NCBI GenBank assembly: GCA_021794015.1
Contig: JAJYRQ010000010.1
Location: 1 to 64,000 of the forward strand
Length of the DNA stretch: 64,000 nt
Origin: Deltaproteobacteria bacterium
GTDB taxonomy: Bacteria > Desulfobacterota > Binatia > Binatales > Binataceae
Direction: 5' to 3'
The position numbers and the translations under genes are program-made. Below are positions 1 through 8,671 of the stretch, piece after piece. Below the pieces are notes generated by a model. It did not search any database, was not told where the DNA came from, and saw only the letters and a program-made list of their open reading frames with translations. The first letter of the stretch is position 1; each line of letters starts with the position of its first letter.

Positions 1-126
1 GCAGCCATAACGCGCTGGCTGGCGGAATGGAACGAGAATGCCCGCCCGTTTCGCTGGACCAAATCGGCCGCGCGGATCAAACGCAGCATTCGCAACGCTG
101 CACTTATTTACGAGACGGGACACTAG
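1..126 (+). pseudogene. IS630-like transposase, C-terminal end (cut by window edge)
   Basis: Frame 1 is open from the window edge to a TAG at 124-126 and gives 41 residues with the pattern WLAEWNENARPFRWT...IYETGH. This resembles the C-terminal end of IS630-family DDE transposases (WN...PF.WT). The catalytic residues lie outside the window, so it may belong to an intact element or a remnant. Its stop overlaps the nuoN stop in the palindrome CTAG at 123-126, so the two genes converge with no spacer. Confidence 0.65.
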
Positions 127-1622
127 CGGGCGATGAGGGCGAGCGGGCCGGGCGAGGAGAGCGAAAGGGCCGAGCGCAGCGCCGCGCCCGCCGCCGCAAC
201 GTAGGGCGCCGGGAACACGCCGATGAGCACCGTGCCCAGCACCGCCGCACCGACCGCCACCAGGAGCGCAGGCCGCGCCGCAAGCGGAGCCACCGCGACG
301 CCTCCTTCCTGCATATAGACCGCAACCAGCACGCGCAAATAGTAGTAAGCAGAGACGACGCTGTTCAGCACCGCAATCACGACCAGCCAGACCAGTCCCG
401 AATCGAGCGCGGCCTTGAACAGGTAGAGCTTGCCGACAAAGCCGGCCAGCGGAGGCATCCCGGTAAGCGACAGGAGCAAAAGGGCGAGCGCGGCCGAAAG
501 CCCCGGCGCCCGCGCACCCAGCCCGCGCAAATCGGCGATCGACTCATGCTCGACGCCGCGCCGTTCCAGCGCCACCACCACCGCAAACGCTCCCAGGTTG
601 GTAAAAGCGTAGCCCAGCAAGTAGTAGAGGATCGCGCCCGCCGCTTCGTTGGAGCCGGCAGCCATCCCGACCAGCAAATAGCCCGCATGCGCAATGGCCG
701 AGTAGGCAAGCATCCGCTTGAGGCTCTGCTGCGCGAGCGCGATCAGGTTGCCGGCGGTCATCGTCAGCGCGGCGACGACCCACACAACGGCCGTCCAGGT
801 CGGCGCCAGCGCTCCCAGATGGAGGCCGAAGACCCGCAGGAAGGCGGCGAACGAGGCCAGCTTGACGCCGACCGCCATGAATCCGGCAATCGGCGTCGGC
901 GCACCCTCGTAAGCGTCGGGCGTCCACATGTGAAACGGCACCGCCGCAACCTTGAAGGCGAAACCAATCAGGACAAGTCCCACGCCGCAAAGCAGAAGCG
1001 TGCGGTGATCGGTGCCGGCCGCCAAAGCCGCCCTAAGCGGCTCCAGCTTGAGCGTGCCGGCGGCCCCATAGATGAGCGCGATCCCGTAAAGCAGAAACCC
1101 GGTCGAGAACGCGCCCAAAAGAAAATACTTGAGCGCCGCCTCGGCCGAGCGCGCCTGGCGGCGGGCAAAGCCCGCCAGCGCGTAAACCGCAAGCGACATC
1201 GTCTCAAGTCCCAGGAAAATCAGGATCAGATCGTCCGCCGCCGCCATGAGCATCATGCCCAGCGCCGCAAACAGCACCAACGCGTAGTATTCGCCCGGCG
1301 CCAGCCCCATCTCCGCCACGTAGCGCAGCGATATCAGGACCGTCATGGCCGAAGCGAAAAGAATCACCAACTCGAAGTAGACGCTGTAGGCGTCAACCGC
1401 CACTGTGCCGTCAAAGGCAAGCCTACTGCGGCCAAGCGAGGCCAGCACCGGCAGGGCGGCCGCGGCCAGCGCAGCGGCCGAAAACCATCCGAGCGCTTCT
1501 CCCTGGTCCTGACCGGCCCGGGCGCCGGCCAGCAGCACGGCAACCGCGGCCAGCGCGACGATGCCCAGCGGCAGCACCGCCAGCCAGGAGAATTGAACGG
1601 CTGCGAGCACCCCGGGACTCAT
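123..1622 (-). CDS. nuoN: NADH-quinone oxidoreductase subunit N
   Basis: A 499-residue antiporter-like membrane subunit of respiratory complex I, one of the three large proton-pumping subunits of the membrane arm. It is strongly hydrophobic throughout with about 14 predicted helices. The core has the Mrp-antiporter signature, including a PFHMWTPDAYEGAPTP stretch and the lysine-bearing QQSLKRMLAYSAIAHAGY helix typical of NuoN. It is the last gene of the nuoHJKLMN run and its ATG overlaps the nuoM stop by 4 nt. The end has no extension and stops inside the palindrome shared with the neighbouring transposase tail. Confidence 0.96.
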   Translation of the reverse strand: MSPGVLAAVQFSWLAVLPLGIVALAAVAVLLAGARAGQDQGEALGWFSAAALAAAALPVLASLGRSRLAFDGTVAVDAYSVYFELVILFASAMTVLISLRYVAEMGLAPGEYYALVLFAALGMMLMAAADDLILIFLGLETMSLAVYALAGFARRQARSAEAALKYFLLGAFSTGFLLYGIALIYGAAGTLKLEPLRAALAAGTDHRTLLLCGVGLVLIGFAFKVAAVPFHMWTPDAYEGAPTPIAGFMAVGVKLASFAAFLRVFGLHLGALAPTWTAVVWVVAALTMTAGNLIALAQQSLKRMLAYSAIAHAGYLLVGMAAGSNEAAGAILYYLLGYAFTNLGAFAVVVALERRGVEHESIADLRGLGARAPGLSAALALLLLSLTGMPPLAGFVGKLYLFKAALDSGLVWLVVIAVLNSVVSAYYYLRVLVAVYMQEGGVAVAPLAARPALLVAVGAAVLGTVLIGVFPAPYVAAAGAALRSALSLSSPGPLALIAR

Positions 1623-3181
1623 CGTACCTGTTTGCCTCGCAACGGCGCCTGCGCGGCCAGCGAAAGTTGTGGTTTAACCACCGGCTGGGCAAGCTCGAGG
1701 CGCGCCGCGCGCACCCGTCCGAGCAGGACCTCAACCGACGGCTCCATCCGGCGCAAAAACGGACCGGGATAAAGGCCCATCACGACCACCAGCACGAGCA
1801 TGGGAACCATCACCAGCAGCTCGCGCGGGCTGAGGTCGGCAAGTCCGCGGTTGGCCTCGCGGGTGATCGCGCCGAAACTCACCCGTTCGTAGGCCCAAAG
1901 CATGTAGAGCGCGCCGAGCACGACGCCCAGGACGGCCAGCACCGCGGCCACCCGCAGCTTGAAGAAGGTGCCGAGCAGGATCAGGAACTCGCCGACAAAC
2001 CCGTTTAGCCCGGGAAGGCCGATCGAGGAAAGCATGATCACCATGAAAACCGCGGCCCAGCGCGGCAGGCTCTGCCAAAGGCCGCCGAACTCCGAGATCT
2101 CGCGGGTGTGCCGGCGCAGGTAGAGCATCCCGACCAGCAGGAACAGGCTCCCCGTCGAAATCCCGTGGTTGAGCATTTGGTAAAGCGCGCCTTCGACGCC
2201 TTGCACATCGAGCGCGAAAATCCCAAGCATCACGAATCCCAGGTGACTTACCGACGAATAGGCAACCAGCCGCTTGAGGTCCGGCTGTACCATCGCCACC
2301 AGCGCGCCGTAGATGATGCCGATAACGGCCAGCGCCATAAACAGCGGCGTGGCCTCGATCGCAACCCGCGGGAAAAGTGGGATGGCAAAGCGCAGGAAGC
2401 CGTAGGTCCCCATCTTGAGCATCACGCCGGCCAGGATGACCGAACCGGCGGTGGGCGCCTCGGTGTGCGCGTCCGGCAGCCAGGTGTGGAGCGGCCAGAT
2501 CGGCACCTTGACGGCAAAGGCAACCGCGAATCCGGCAAACAGCCAGCGCGCCTGGCCCGGCGTAAGCCGCGCCCCGTAAAGCACCGGCAGCTCGAAGCTA
2601 AGCCGCCCCAGCGAGCTTTGCGCCGCGCCCACCAGGTAGAGAATCGCCACCAGCATCAGCGCGGACCCCAGCATCGTGAAAAGAATGAACTTGAAGGCGG
2701 CGTAAAGCTTGCGACCGTGACCCCAGATGCCGATAAGAAAGTACATCGGCACCAGCATCACTTCCCAAAAAATGTAAAACAGGAAAAGATCGAGCGCCAG
2801 CAGCGCGCCGAGCAACCCCGCCTCCAGCACCAGCAAGTAAAAACAGAACTCGCGCGCCCGTTGCTCGATGTCGCCCCCGGCCGAGTAAATCATCGAGAGC
2901 GCGACCAGCAGCGTGGTCAGCAGCACCAGGAAAAGGCTCAGACCGTCAACCCCGAGCTCGTAGTAAATTCCAAAGCGCGTAATCCAGGGATAGCGCTCGA
3001 CAAACTGGTAGCCCGCTTCGTGCGGCCGGAAAAGCACGAAAAGATAAATGCCCAGGCCGAGCGGCACCAAGGAAAACAACGACGCCGCACGCCACACGCC
3101 GCGCTCGTCCTCGGGCACCAGCACGAACAGCGCCCCGACCAGCGGGCTGAAGACCAGGGCGGTGAGCAGGTAGCCCTCCAT
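1619..3181 (-). CDS. nuoM: NADH-quinone oxidoreductase subunit M
   Basis: A 520-residue proton-translocating antiporter-like subunit of complex I, of normal length for NuoM. Visible family marks are the FYIFWEVMLVPMYFLIG helix with the conserved glutamate, the KVPIWPLHTWLPDAHTEAPT loop and the PDLKRLVAYSSVSHLGFVMLG helix. It overlaps nuoN by 4 nt, and its ATG abuts the nuoL stop with a 1-nt overlap at 3181, which suggests translational coupling. It acts in the inner membrane, coupling quinone reduction to proton export. Confidence 0.97.
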   Translation of the reverse strand: MEGYLLTALVFSPLVGALFVLVPEDERGVWRAASLFSLVPLGLGIYLFVLFRPHEAGYQFVERYPWITRFGIYYELGVDGLSLFLVLLTTLLVALSMIYSAGGDIEQRAREFCFYLLVLEAGLLGALLALDLFLFYIFWEVMLVPMYFLIGIWGHGRKLYAAFKFILFTMLGSALMLVAILYLVGAAQSSLGRLSFELPVLYGARLTPGQARWLFAGFAVAFAVKVPIWPLHTWLPDAHTEAPTAGSVILAGVMLKMGTYGFLRFAIPLFPRVAIEATPLFMALAVIGIIYGALVAMVQPDLKRLVAYSSVSHLGFVMLGIFALDVQGVEGALYQMLNHGISTGSLFLLVGMLYLRRHTREISEFGGLWQSLPRWAAVFMVIMLSSIGLPGLNGFVGEFLILLGTFFKLRVAAVLAVLGVVLGALYMLWAYERVSFGAITREANRGLADLSPRELLVMVPMLVLVVVMGLYPGPFLRRMEPSVEVLLGRVRAARLELAQPVVKPQLSLAAQAPLRGKQVR

Positions 3182-5106
3182 CAGCGCAGCACCAGGTAGG
3201 CGTAGTAGCCGACGATCAGCACCGCGCCGGCAAGGTAGACCAGGGCGTAATCCTGCACGTTGCCGGTCTCGCTAAGGCGCGCCAGCTCGCCGCCGGTTTC
3301 GACCGCAAGGCCGGTGCGGTCCACCAGGCCGTCAATCAGGCCGGCATCGACCACCCCGCCGAGCACGCGCTCGGCCAGCCAGAACAGCGGCCGCGAGACG
3401 ACCAGGTCGTACGCCTCGTCCACGTAGTACTTGCGCCATAAAAGTGCATGGAGCGGCGCCAGCCGCGCCGCCAGAAGCGCCGGCAGGCCGGGAAAGGCGA
3501 GGTAAAAGAGCCAGGCCCAGACCAGCCCGGTCACCATCGCAAGCGTTGGAGCAAGCTGCGCCAGCGCCCCCACTGCGGCCCCGGCAGCGGCCTCAGGCAA
3601 GGCTCCGGTGGCCGGCGCAAGGAAGCGCGCAAACGCATCGCCCCACCAAAAGCCCGGCGGCAGACCGACCCATCCCGCGCCCACCGAGAACAGCGCCAGC
3701 ACCACGAGCGCAACCGCCATCACGGGCGGCGCGTCGTGCAGATGGCGGTAGCGGTCGCCCGCCAGGCGGGTTTCGCCATGGAAAGTAAGAAATATCAGCC
3801 GGAACATGTAAAAGCTGGTCAGTCCGGCGGTCACAACGCCCAGCAGCCAGAGGGTTCCGGCGCCGGCCCCAAGCGTCTTTTCCAGAATCAGGTCCTTCGA
3901 GAAGTAGCCTGAAAAGCCGGGCACCGCGACGATCGCCAGCGTCGCCGCCAGCATCGTCCAGTAGGTGAGCGGCAGCGCCCGGCGCAGCCCCCCCATGCGG
4001 CTCATGTCCTGCTCGCCGCCGAGCGCGTGAATCACCGCGCCGGCGCAGAGAAACAGCAGCGCCTTGAAAAAGGCGTGGGTGTAGAGGTGAAAGATGCCGG
4101 CGCTAAAGGCGCCCACGCCCACGCCCAGAAACATGTAGCCGATCTGGCTTATCGTCGAGTAGGCCAGCACCCGCTTGATATCGGTCTGGACCAGGGCGAT
4201 CGTGGCGGCGAAGAAGGAAGTCAACGCGCCAACCGTTGCCACCACCAGCAGCGCGGCCGGCGAAAGCGCGTAGAGAAAATGCAGCCGCGCCACCATGTAG
4301 ACCCCGGCGGTCACCATGGTTGCCGCGTGGATAAGCGCGCTGACCGGAGTCGGGCCGACCATCGCGTCCGGCAGCCAGACGTAAAGCGGAATCTGAGCCG
4401 ATTTCCCGGTCGCCCCCAAGAACAGCAAAAGGCATACCGCGCCCGCCACCGGCTTGAGCGCCGCGCGGTGCGCCGCAAGCGCGGTGAAGTCGAAGCTCAA
4501 AACGCCCCCGCCTGCCAGCGTCCCGGCAATCAGCAGCAGGCCCAGCACGAAGCCGGCGTCGCCCACCCGGTTGACGATAAACGCCTTGCGGCCGTTGTAG
4601 GCATAGCCGGGCCTCTGGTACCAAAAGCCGATCAGCAGGTAGGAGCAAAGACCGACGCCTTCCCAGCCCACGAACATCAGGAGCAGGTTGGAGGCCGTCA
4701 CCAGCACCAGCATCGCCAGCGTGAACAGGTTCATGTAGGCAAAGTAGCGGGCGTAGTCTTCGTCCTCGTGCATGTAACCCACGGAGTAAAGATGAATGAA
4801 GGCGCCGACGCCGCTCACCACGGCCGCCATCACGGCCGACAGCGCGTCGCAGCGCAGCGCGAAGTCGACCCGGAAACCGCCGGCGGCGATCCAGTGCCAG
4901 AGCGTAAGCCTAAGCGCGGCGCCCGGCGGCAGCGTCAGCAGCCGCGCCAGCGCCCAGAGGCTCACCGCAAAGGCCGCGAAAATCACCCCCGGCCCAACCA
5001 CATTGACCGCGTGGCGGCCCAGATGCGGCCCGAAAAACAGATGGAACACCACTCCCAGGGCGGGGAAAAGCAGGAGCAGCGCCAGGGGAGCGAAGTCGAT
5101 GCTCAT
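3181..5106 (-). CDS. nuoL: NADH-quinone oxidoreductase subunit L
   Basis: A 641-residue distal antiporter-like subunit of complex I, including the long C-terminal part that forms the lateral helix. Motifs seen are the FVGWEGVGLCSYLLIGFW helix, the IPLYVWLPDAMVGPTPVSALIHAATMV region cut by many helices, and the QTDIKRVLAYSTISQIGYM helix. The first ATG at 5106 gives MSIDFAPLALLLLFPALG, a normal NuoL start. It lies 3 nt after nuoK and overlaps nuoM by 1 nt in one operon. Confidence 0.97.
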   Translation of the reverse strand: MSIDFAPLALLLLFPALGVVFHLFFGPHLGRHAVNVVGPGVIFAAFAVSLWALARLLTLPPGAALRLTLWHWIAAGGFRVDFALRCDALSAVMAAVVSGVGAFIHLYSVGYMHEDEDYARYFAYMNLFTLAMLVLVTASNLLLMFVGWEGVGLCSYLLIGFWYQRPGYAYNGRKAFIVNRVGDAGFVLGLLLIAGTLAGGGVLSFDFTALAAHRAALKPVAGAVCLLLFLGATGKSAQIPLYVWLPDAMVGPTPVSALIHAATMVTAGVYMVARLHFLYALSPAALLVVATVGALTSFFAATIALVQTDIKRVLAYSTISQIGYMFLGVGVGAFSAGIFHLYTHAFFKALLFLCAGAVIHALGGEQDMSRMGGLRRALPLTYWTMLAATLAIVAVPGFSGYFSKDLILEKTLGAGAGTLWLLGVVTAGLTSFYMFRLIFLTFHGETRLAGDRYRHLHDAPPVMAVALVVLALFSVGAGWVGLPPGFWWGDAFARFLAPATGALPEAAAGAAVGALAQLAPTLAMVTGLVWAWLFYLAFPGLPALLAARLAPLHALLWRKYYVDEAYDLVVSRPLFWLAERVLGGVVDAGLIDGLVDRTGLAVETGGELARLSETGNVQDYALVYLAGAVLIVGYYAYLVLR

Positions 5107-5109
5107 GCC

Positions 5110-5412
5110 TCACCAGCGAAGCAGGGTCAGCTCGTCGGCATTGACCGTTTCCCGGTTGCGGAAAACGGCGATCAGAATGGCCAAGCCAACCGCGGCCTCG
5201 GCCGCCGCCACGGTCAGCACGAAAAAAACAAACGCCTGCCCCTCAACCGAGCCGGCCTCGGCGCCCAGCGCCACGAAGGCCAGGTTGGCAGCGTTGAGCA
5301 TCACTTCGATTGACATGAAGATAACGATCGCGTTGCGGCGCACCAGCACGCCCACCACGCCGATTCCGAAGAGCAGCGCGCTCAGTGCAAGGTAATAGCT
5401 CGGGGCGACCAT
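5110..5412 (-). CDS. nuoK: NADH-quinone oxidoreductase subunit K
   Basis: A 100-residue, three-helix membrane subunit of complex I, exactly the family length. The second helix carries the [19 protein letters not shown] pattern with the glutamate essential for proton translocation, and the third helix carries [19 protein letters not shown] with the second conserved glutamate. It starts at ATG 5412, 6 nt after nuoJ ends, and is followed closely by nuoL. Confidence 0.97.
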   Translation of the reverse strand: MVAPSYYLALSALLFGIGVVGVLVRRNAIVIFMSIEVMLNAANLAFVALGAEAGSVEGQAFVFFVLTVAAAEAAVGLAILIAVFRNRETVNADELTLLRW

Positions 5413-5418
5413 CCGATT

Positions 5419-5976
5419 TTACCTAAGCGGCGGCTCAAGGCGGCCCGGTGTTGAGCTTTGCGGACCGGCGCCCGGGTCTTTTCGGGCAAGGGCAACCGCG
5501 CCGACCACCGCCGCCAGGAGGAGCACCGAAGTGACCTCGAAAGCCAGTAGATACTCTCCCATGAGCACTTTCGCCAGCGCGGCCATCGAGCCGTAGTTTG
5601 CGCCCTGGTGGAGGGCGCCGGCGGCGGCCGCACCGCCGGGAGCGGCGCGCCAGGCCAGCGCGGCCAGTTCCGCCGCCAGCATGGCGGCCAGCACCGCCGC
5701 CGCCAGCTTGACCAGGAGCCGGCCGCCCTCGCGCGGCTCGGTCTCCAGGTTGAGCAGCCATATGACGAACAGGAAAAGCACCATGATGGCGCCGACATAG
5801 ACGATCGCCTGCAGGAAACCCAGCGCCACAGCGCCCAGCGCGATGAACAACACCGCGATGAGCGACAGCACCAGGACCAGCGCCAAAAGACTGTGCACCG
5901 GGTTGCGCTGCAAAATCACCCCGAGCGCGCCCAGCACGGCCAGCACCGCCACAAAGGTAAACAGCCACGCCGGCAT
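5419..5976 (-). CDS. nuoJ: NADH-quinone oxidoreductase subunit J
   Basis: A 185-residue membrane subunit of complex I. I place the start at ATG 5974-5976, which overlaps the nuoH stop as TGATG. The frame stays open far upstream, but that part runs antisense-free through nuoH and is only a shadow. The protein begins MPAWLFTFVAVLAVLGALGV and has the conserved LGFLQAIVYVGAIMVLFLFV helix, the pi-bulge region involved in the open/closed states of complex I. The C-terminal tail after the last helix is short and proline-rich. Confidence 0.93.
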   Translation of the reverse strand: MPAWLFTFVAVLAVLGALGVILQRNPVHSLLALVLVLSLIAVLFIALGAVALGFLQAIVYVGAIMVLFLFVIWLLNLETEPREGGRLLVKLAAAVLAAMLAAELAALAWRAAPGGAAAAGALHQGANYGSMAALAKVLMGEYLLAFEVTSVLLLAAVVGAVALARKDPGAGPQSSTPGRLEPPLR

Positions 5977-7091
5977 CAGCCCACCCCTCCAGCCAGCACC
6001 ACCACGCAGGCCGTGGCCACGACGTTTATCAAGCCCAGCGGCAAAAGGCCCTTCCAGCCCAGCCGCATGAGCTGGTCGTAGCGCATGCGCGGCATCACCC
6101 AGCGCACCAGCAACTGGAAACAGCAGAAGACCAGCGTCTTGACGAAGAAAGCCACCACACCCAGCAGCGCTACGGCCGCCTGCGGCAGCGCCAGCAAAAA
6201 ACCGCCAGGCAGATGAAAACCATCGCTGTAGAGGTAGGGCACCTGCCATCCGCCGAAGAAAAAAAGCGTCAGCAGCACGGCCACCAGTACCACCTCGGCA
6301 AAATCGGTGAACATGAAGACCGCCTGCTTCCCGCCCGAGTACTCGGTGAAGTAGCCGGCCACCAGCTCCGACTCGCCCTCCGGCAGATCGAATGGCACCC
6401 GCTTGGACTCGGCAATCCCGGCCACCAGCAAGAGAACGAACGCCAGCGGCTGAATGAATATCCCCCAGCGCGGCAGCCAGCCCAACCAGACCCCGCCCTG
6501 GGCCCGGCACATCGCCTGCAAGTCGAGCGTGCCGTAGGTCATCACCATCGACAGGATGCCGAGTCCCATCGCAATTTCGTAGGAGAGCATCTGCGCGCTG
6601 GCCCGGATACCGCCGAGCAGGGCCCAGCGGTTGTTGGAGGCCCAGCCGCCCAGCGCCACGCCGTAGACGCCCAGCCCCAGCGTGGCAAGCAGGTAGAGCA
6701 CCGCGGCGTTGAGCGGCGCCGCCTGCAGCTCGACCGTGCGGCCGCCAAGCCGGATTACGTCGCCCAGCGGCACCACGGCAAAGGTCACCAGCACCGGGAA
6801 CAGGGCGAGAAACGGCGCCAGCGCGTGCAGGAAACGGTCGGCGCCGGCCGGCACGAAATCCTCCTTGGTGAAAAGTTTGAGCGAATCGGCGACCAGCGTA
6901 TTTACCAGCCCCAGGTTCGGCAGGCCAAGTCTTCTGCCCACGCCCAGGATTGCGGCCCGGTTCGCCCCGACCCGGTCCTGCATGAGGGCGCTCCCTTTGC
7001 GCTCGAACCACAAGAGCAGCGCCGTCAGGTTGAGCACCAGAAGCAAGACGACGATTGCCTTGACCGCGCCGATTACCAGCTCGCTGCTCAC
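5976..7091 (-). CDS. nuoH: NADH-quinone oxidoreductase subunit H
   Basis: A 371-residue membrane anchor of complex I that forms part of the quinone chamber. The conserved loops LWFERKGSALMQDRVG and RVPFDLPEGESELVAGYFTE, with their acidic residues, are intact. I prefer the GTG at 7091 (protein starting with SSELVIGAVKA), because family members start just before the first helix. An in-frame ATG at 7208 would add a 39-residue Arg-rich leader with no family support. It is the first gene of this cluster. nuoI, which normally follows nuoH, is missing, since nuoJ starts directly in the stop codon. Confidence 0.93.
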   Translation of the reverse strand: MSSELVIGAVKAIVVLLLVLNLTALLLWFERKGSALMQDRVGANRAAILGVGRRLGLPNLGLVNTLVADSLKLFTKEDFVPAGADRFLHALAPFLALFPVLVTFAVVPLGDVIRLGGRTVELQAAPLNAAVLYLLATLGLGVYGVALGGWASNNRWALLGGIRASAQMLSYEIAMGLGILSMVMTYGTLDLQAMCRAQGGVWLGWLPRWGIFIQPLAFVLLLVAGIAESKRVPFDLPEGESELVAGYFTEYSGGKQAVFMFTDFAEVVLVAVLLTLFFFGGWQVPYLYSDGFHLPGGFLLALPQAAVALLGVVAFFVKTLVFCCFQLLVRWVMPRMRYDQLMRLGWKGLLPLGLINVVATACVVVLAGGVG

Positions 7092-7499
7092 ACCGCTGTC
7101 CCGTAACCTCTCAAGCCGGCCGCTGCGCCCGGGCCAGAAATCGGCGCGTCGAGCAGCGGTCAATCCGGCCTCTTTTCGTGCCCGTAGCCGGCTCGTCGCG
7201 CCGGCCACTTTGGGTCTGCCGCGCGTCTGCTGTCTTCGGCGCGGCTGCGGGCACCATTAAGGATGGTAATCAACCCGACACCCAAAATAAATCAGACTTA
7301 AGCGCGATACACCAGCCCGATTCACCACGCCGGCGCCAATGGTGTAGCCTGATAGCCGATGGGGCCGGCAAAGGCGGCAAGCGATGCAACGGGCAGCTTC
7401 TGTCAGTCGCGCCGGTTTGCGAAGGCGCCGGCCCGGTGGCCAGCCGCGCAGCGCCGCCGGCGGCGCCCGCCCATCAGCGGCAGCGATGAGTCGTTGGCG
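7092..7499. other. Intergenic region between divergent nuoH and rsmD
   Basis: About 400 bp lie between the divergent nuoH and rsmD starts. The AT-richer stretch near 7255-7320 could hold promoters for both directions, but I see no clear -35/-10 pair, hairpin or conserved small gene. The short open frames here have no recognisable protein pattern. Confidence 0.4.
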
Positions 7500-7505
7500 A
7501 TGGCG

Positions 7506-8072
7506 ATGCGGGTGATAGCGGGCGCCGCCGGCGGACGGCGCCTCAAGGCGCCCACGGGAACTCGAACCCGGCCGGCGACGGTGCGGGTGCGCGCTTCGGT
7601 TTTCTCGCGGCTCGAGGCGCGAATGACCATGGCCGGGGTCGCGGTGCTGGACCTGTTTGCGGGCAGCGGCGCCCTGGGAATCGAGGCGCTGTCACGCGGA
7701 GCGGGGCGGGCGGTCTTCGTGGACCGGTCGGCGGCGGCGGCGATCACGATAAGGGCCAATTTGGCCGCGCTTGGCCTAAGCGGGCGCGCCGAGGTGATTT
7801 GCGCCCCGGCCGATCGCGCGCTGCAAAGGCTTCTGCCCGGCAGGGAGCGATTCGAGTTGGTTTTCGTTGACCCGCCGTATCGCGACGACGCCAGCAGTGA
7901 TATACTCTGGCGCTTGGTTGCGGCCGACTTGCTTGCGCCGGCGGCCTGGGTGGTGGTGCACCAGTACAAGAGGGCGCCCGAGGCGGGCGCGCCGGAACTG
8001 GAAGCGGTGGCTCGCACCGTAACGGGCGACCATCGAGTCGTAATTTTCCGCCGGGCCGCGAGCCCGGCCTGA
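7506..8072 (+). CDS. rsmD: 16S rRNA (guanine(966)-N(2))-methyltransferase RsmD
   Basis: A 188-residue SAM-dependent methyltransferase that modifies G966 of 16S rRNA. The start at ATG 7506 gives the family opening MRVIAGAAGGRRLKAP. An ATG two codons earlier at 7500 is equally possible. Motif I is VLDLFAGSGALGIEALSRGA near residues 45-65 and the catalytic motif is FVDPPY. It is followed 23 nt later by coaD, the rsmD-coaD pairing common in many bacteria. Upstream in-frame sequence is Arg-rich and not part of the family. Confidence 0.93.
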   Translation: MRVIAGAAGGRRLKAPTGTRTRPATVRVRASVFSRLEARMTMAGVAVLDLFAGSGALGIEALSRGAGRAVFVDRSAAAAITIRANLAALGLSGRAEVICAPADRALQRLLPGRERFELVFVDPPYRDDASSDILWRLVAADLLAPAAWVVVHQYKRAPEAGAPELEAVARTVTGDHRVVIFRRAASPA

Positions 8073-8095
8073 CGGTGCTGAGCGCTGTAGCCACG

Positions 8096-8608
8096 ATGGA
8101 AGAGCAAAACAGCCGGCCGGTCTTGCGCGCCATCTATCCGGGCAGCTTCGACCCCATCCACAACGGTCACATCGACGTCATCCGGCGCGCCGTGACGATT
8201 TTCGACGAGGTGATCGCGGCGGTCGCCTTCAACCCGCACAAAGACTCCGCCCTGTTCACGCCGGATGAACGGGTCGAGATGATCCGCGAAGCCATCGGCG
8301 ATCTCGCCCCTCAGGCCAGTGCCGGCAAGTTCAGCGGTCTTTCGGTCGACTACGCTGCCGGCATCGGCGCGCGCGTCATCATCCGCAGCTTGCGGGCGGT
8401 CACCGACTTCGATTACGAACTGCAGATGGCGCAGATGAACAAACAGATGTGCCCGACGGTCGAGACCGTCTTTCTGTTCGCCAACCCGAAGCTGTTCTTC
8501 TCGGCCTCGCGGCTCATCAAGGAGGTCGCGGCCTACGGCAAGACGCTGCCCGAGCTGGTGCCGGCCGCGGTGATGCAGAGGCTGAGGCGCAAGCTTGGGA
8601 TCGGTTGA
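8096..8608 (+). CDS. coaD: Phosphopantetheine adenylyltransferase
   Basis: A 170-residue cytoplasmic enzyme that transfers AMP from ATP to 4'-phosphopantetheine, the penultimate step of coenzyme A synthesis. It has the nucleotidyltransferase signature YPGSFDPIHNGHIDVI near residue 15 with the HxGH motif, the RSLRAVTDFDYELQMAQMN stretch, and the C-terminal FSASRLIKEVAAYG. The ATG at 8096 fits the family length of about 160 residues. A GTG at 8075 is possible but adds nothing conserved. It is co-directional with rsmD. Confidence 0.95.
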   Translation: MEEQNSRPVLRAIYPGSFDPIHNGHIDVIRRAVTIFDEVIAAVAFNPHKDSALFTPDERVEMIREAIGDLAPQASAGKFSGLSVDYAAGIGARVIIRSLRAVTDFDYELQMAQMNKQMCPTVETVFLFANPKLFFSASRLIKEVAAYGKTLPELVPAAVMQRLRRKLGIG

Positions 8609-8671
8609 AGCGTCCGGTCCTGCCCGCCGGCGCCCCGTTTGAGCCGCTAAACGCAGGCCAGGTCTCCGAAA

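Noticed and set aside
27-1772. Plus-strand open frame of 581 codons
   Set aside because: Antisense to nuoN; Arg/Gln/His-rich as expected from a shadow of hydrophobic codons.
5977-7011. Upstream extension of nuoJ
   Set aside because: The frame is open through nuoH, but nuoJ homologues begin at MPAWLF, and the region encodes nuoH in another frame.
7550-7575. tRNA-like TTCGAAC arm motif
   Set aside because: It lies inside rsmD and lacks a matching acceptor stem or anticodon arm.
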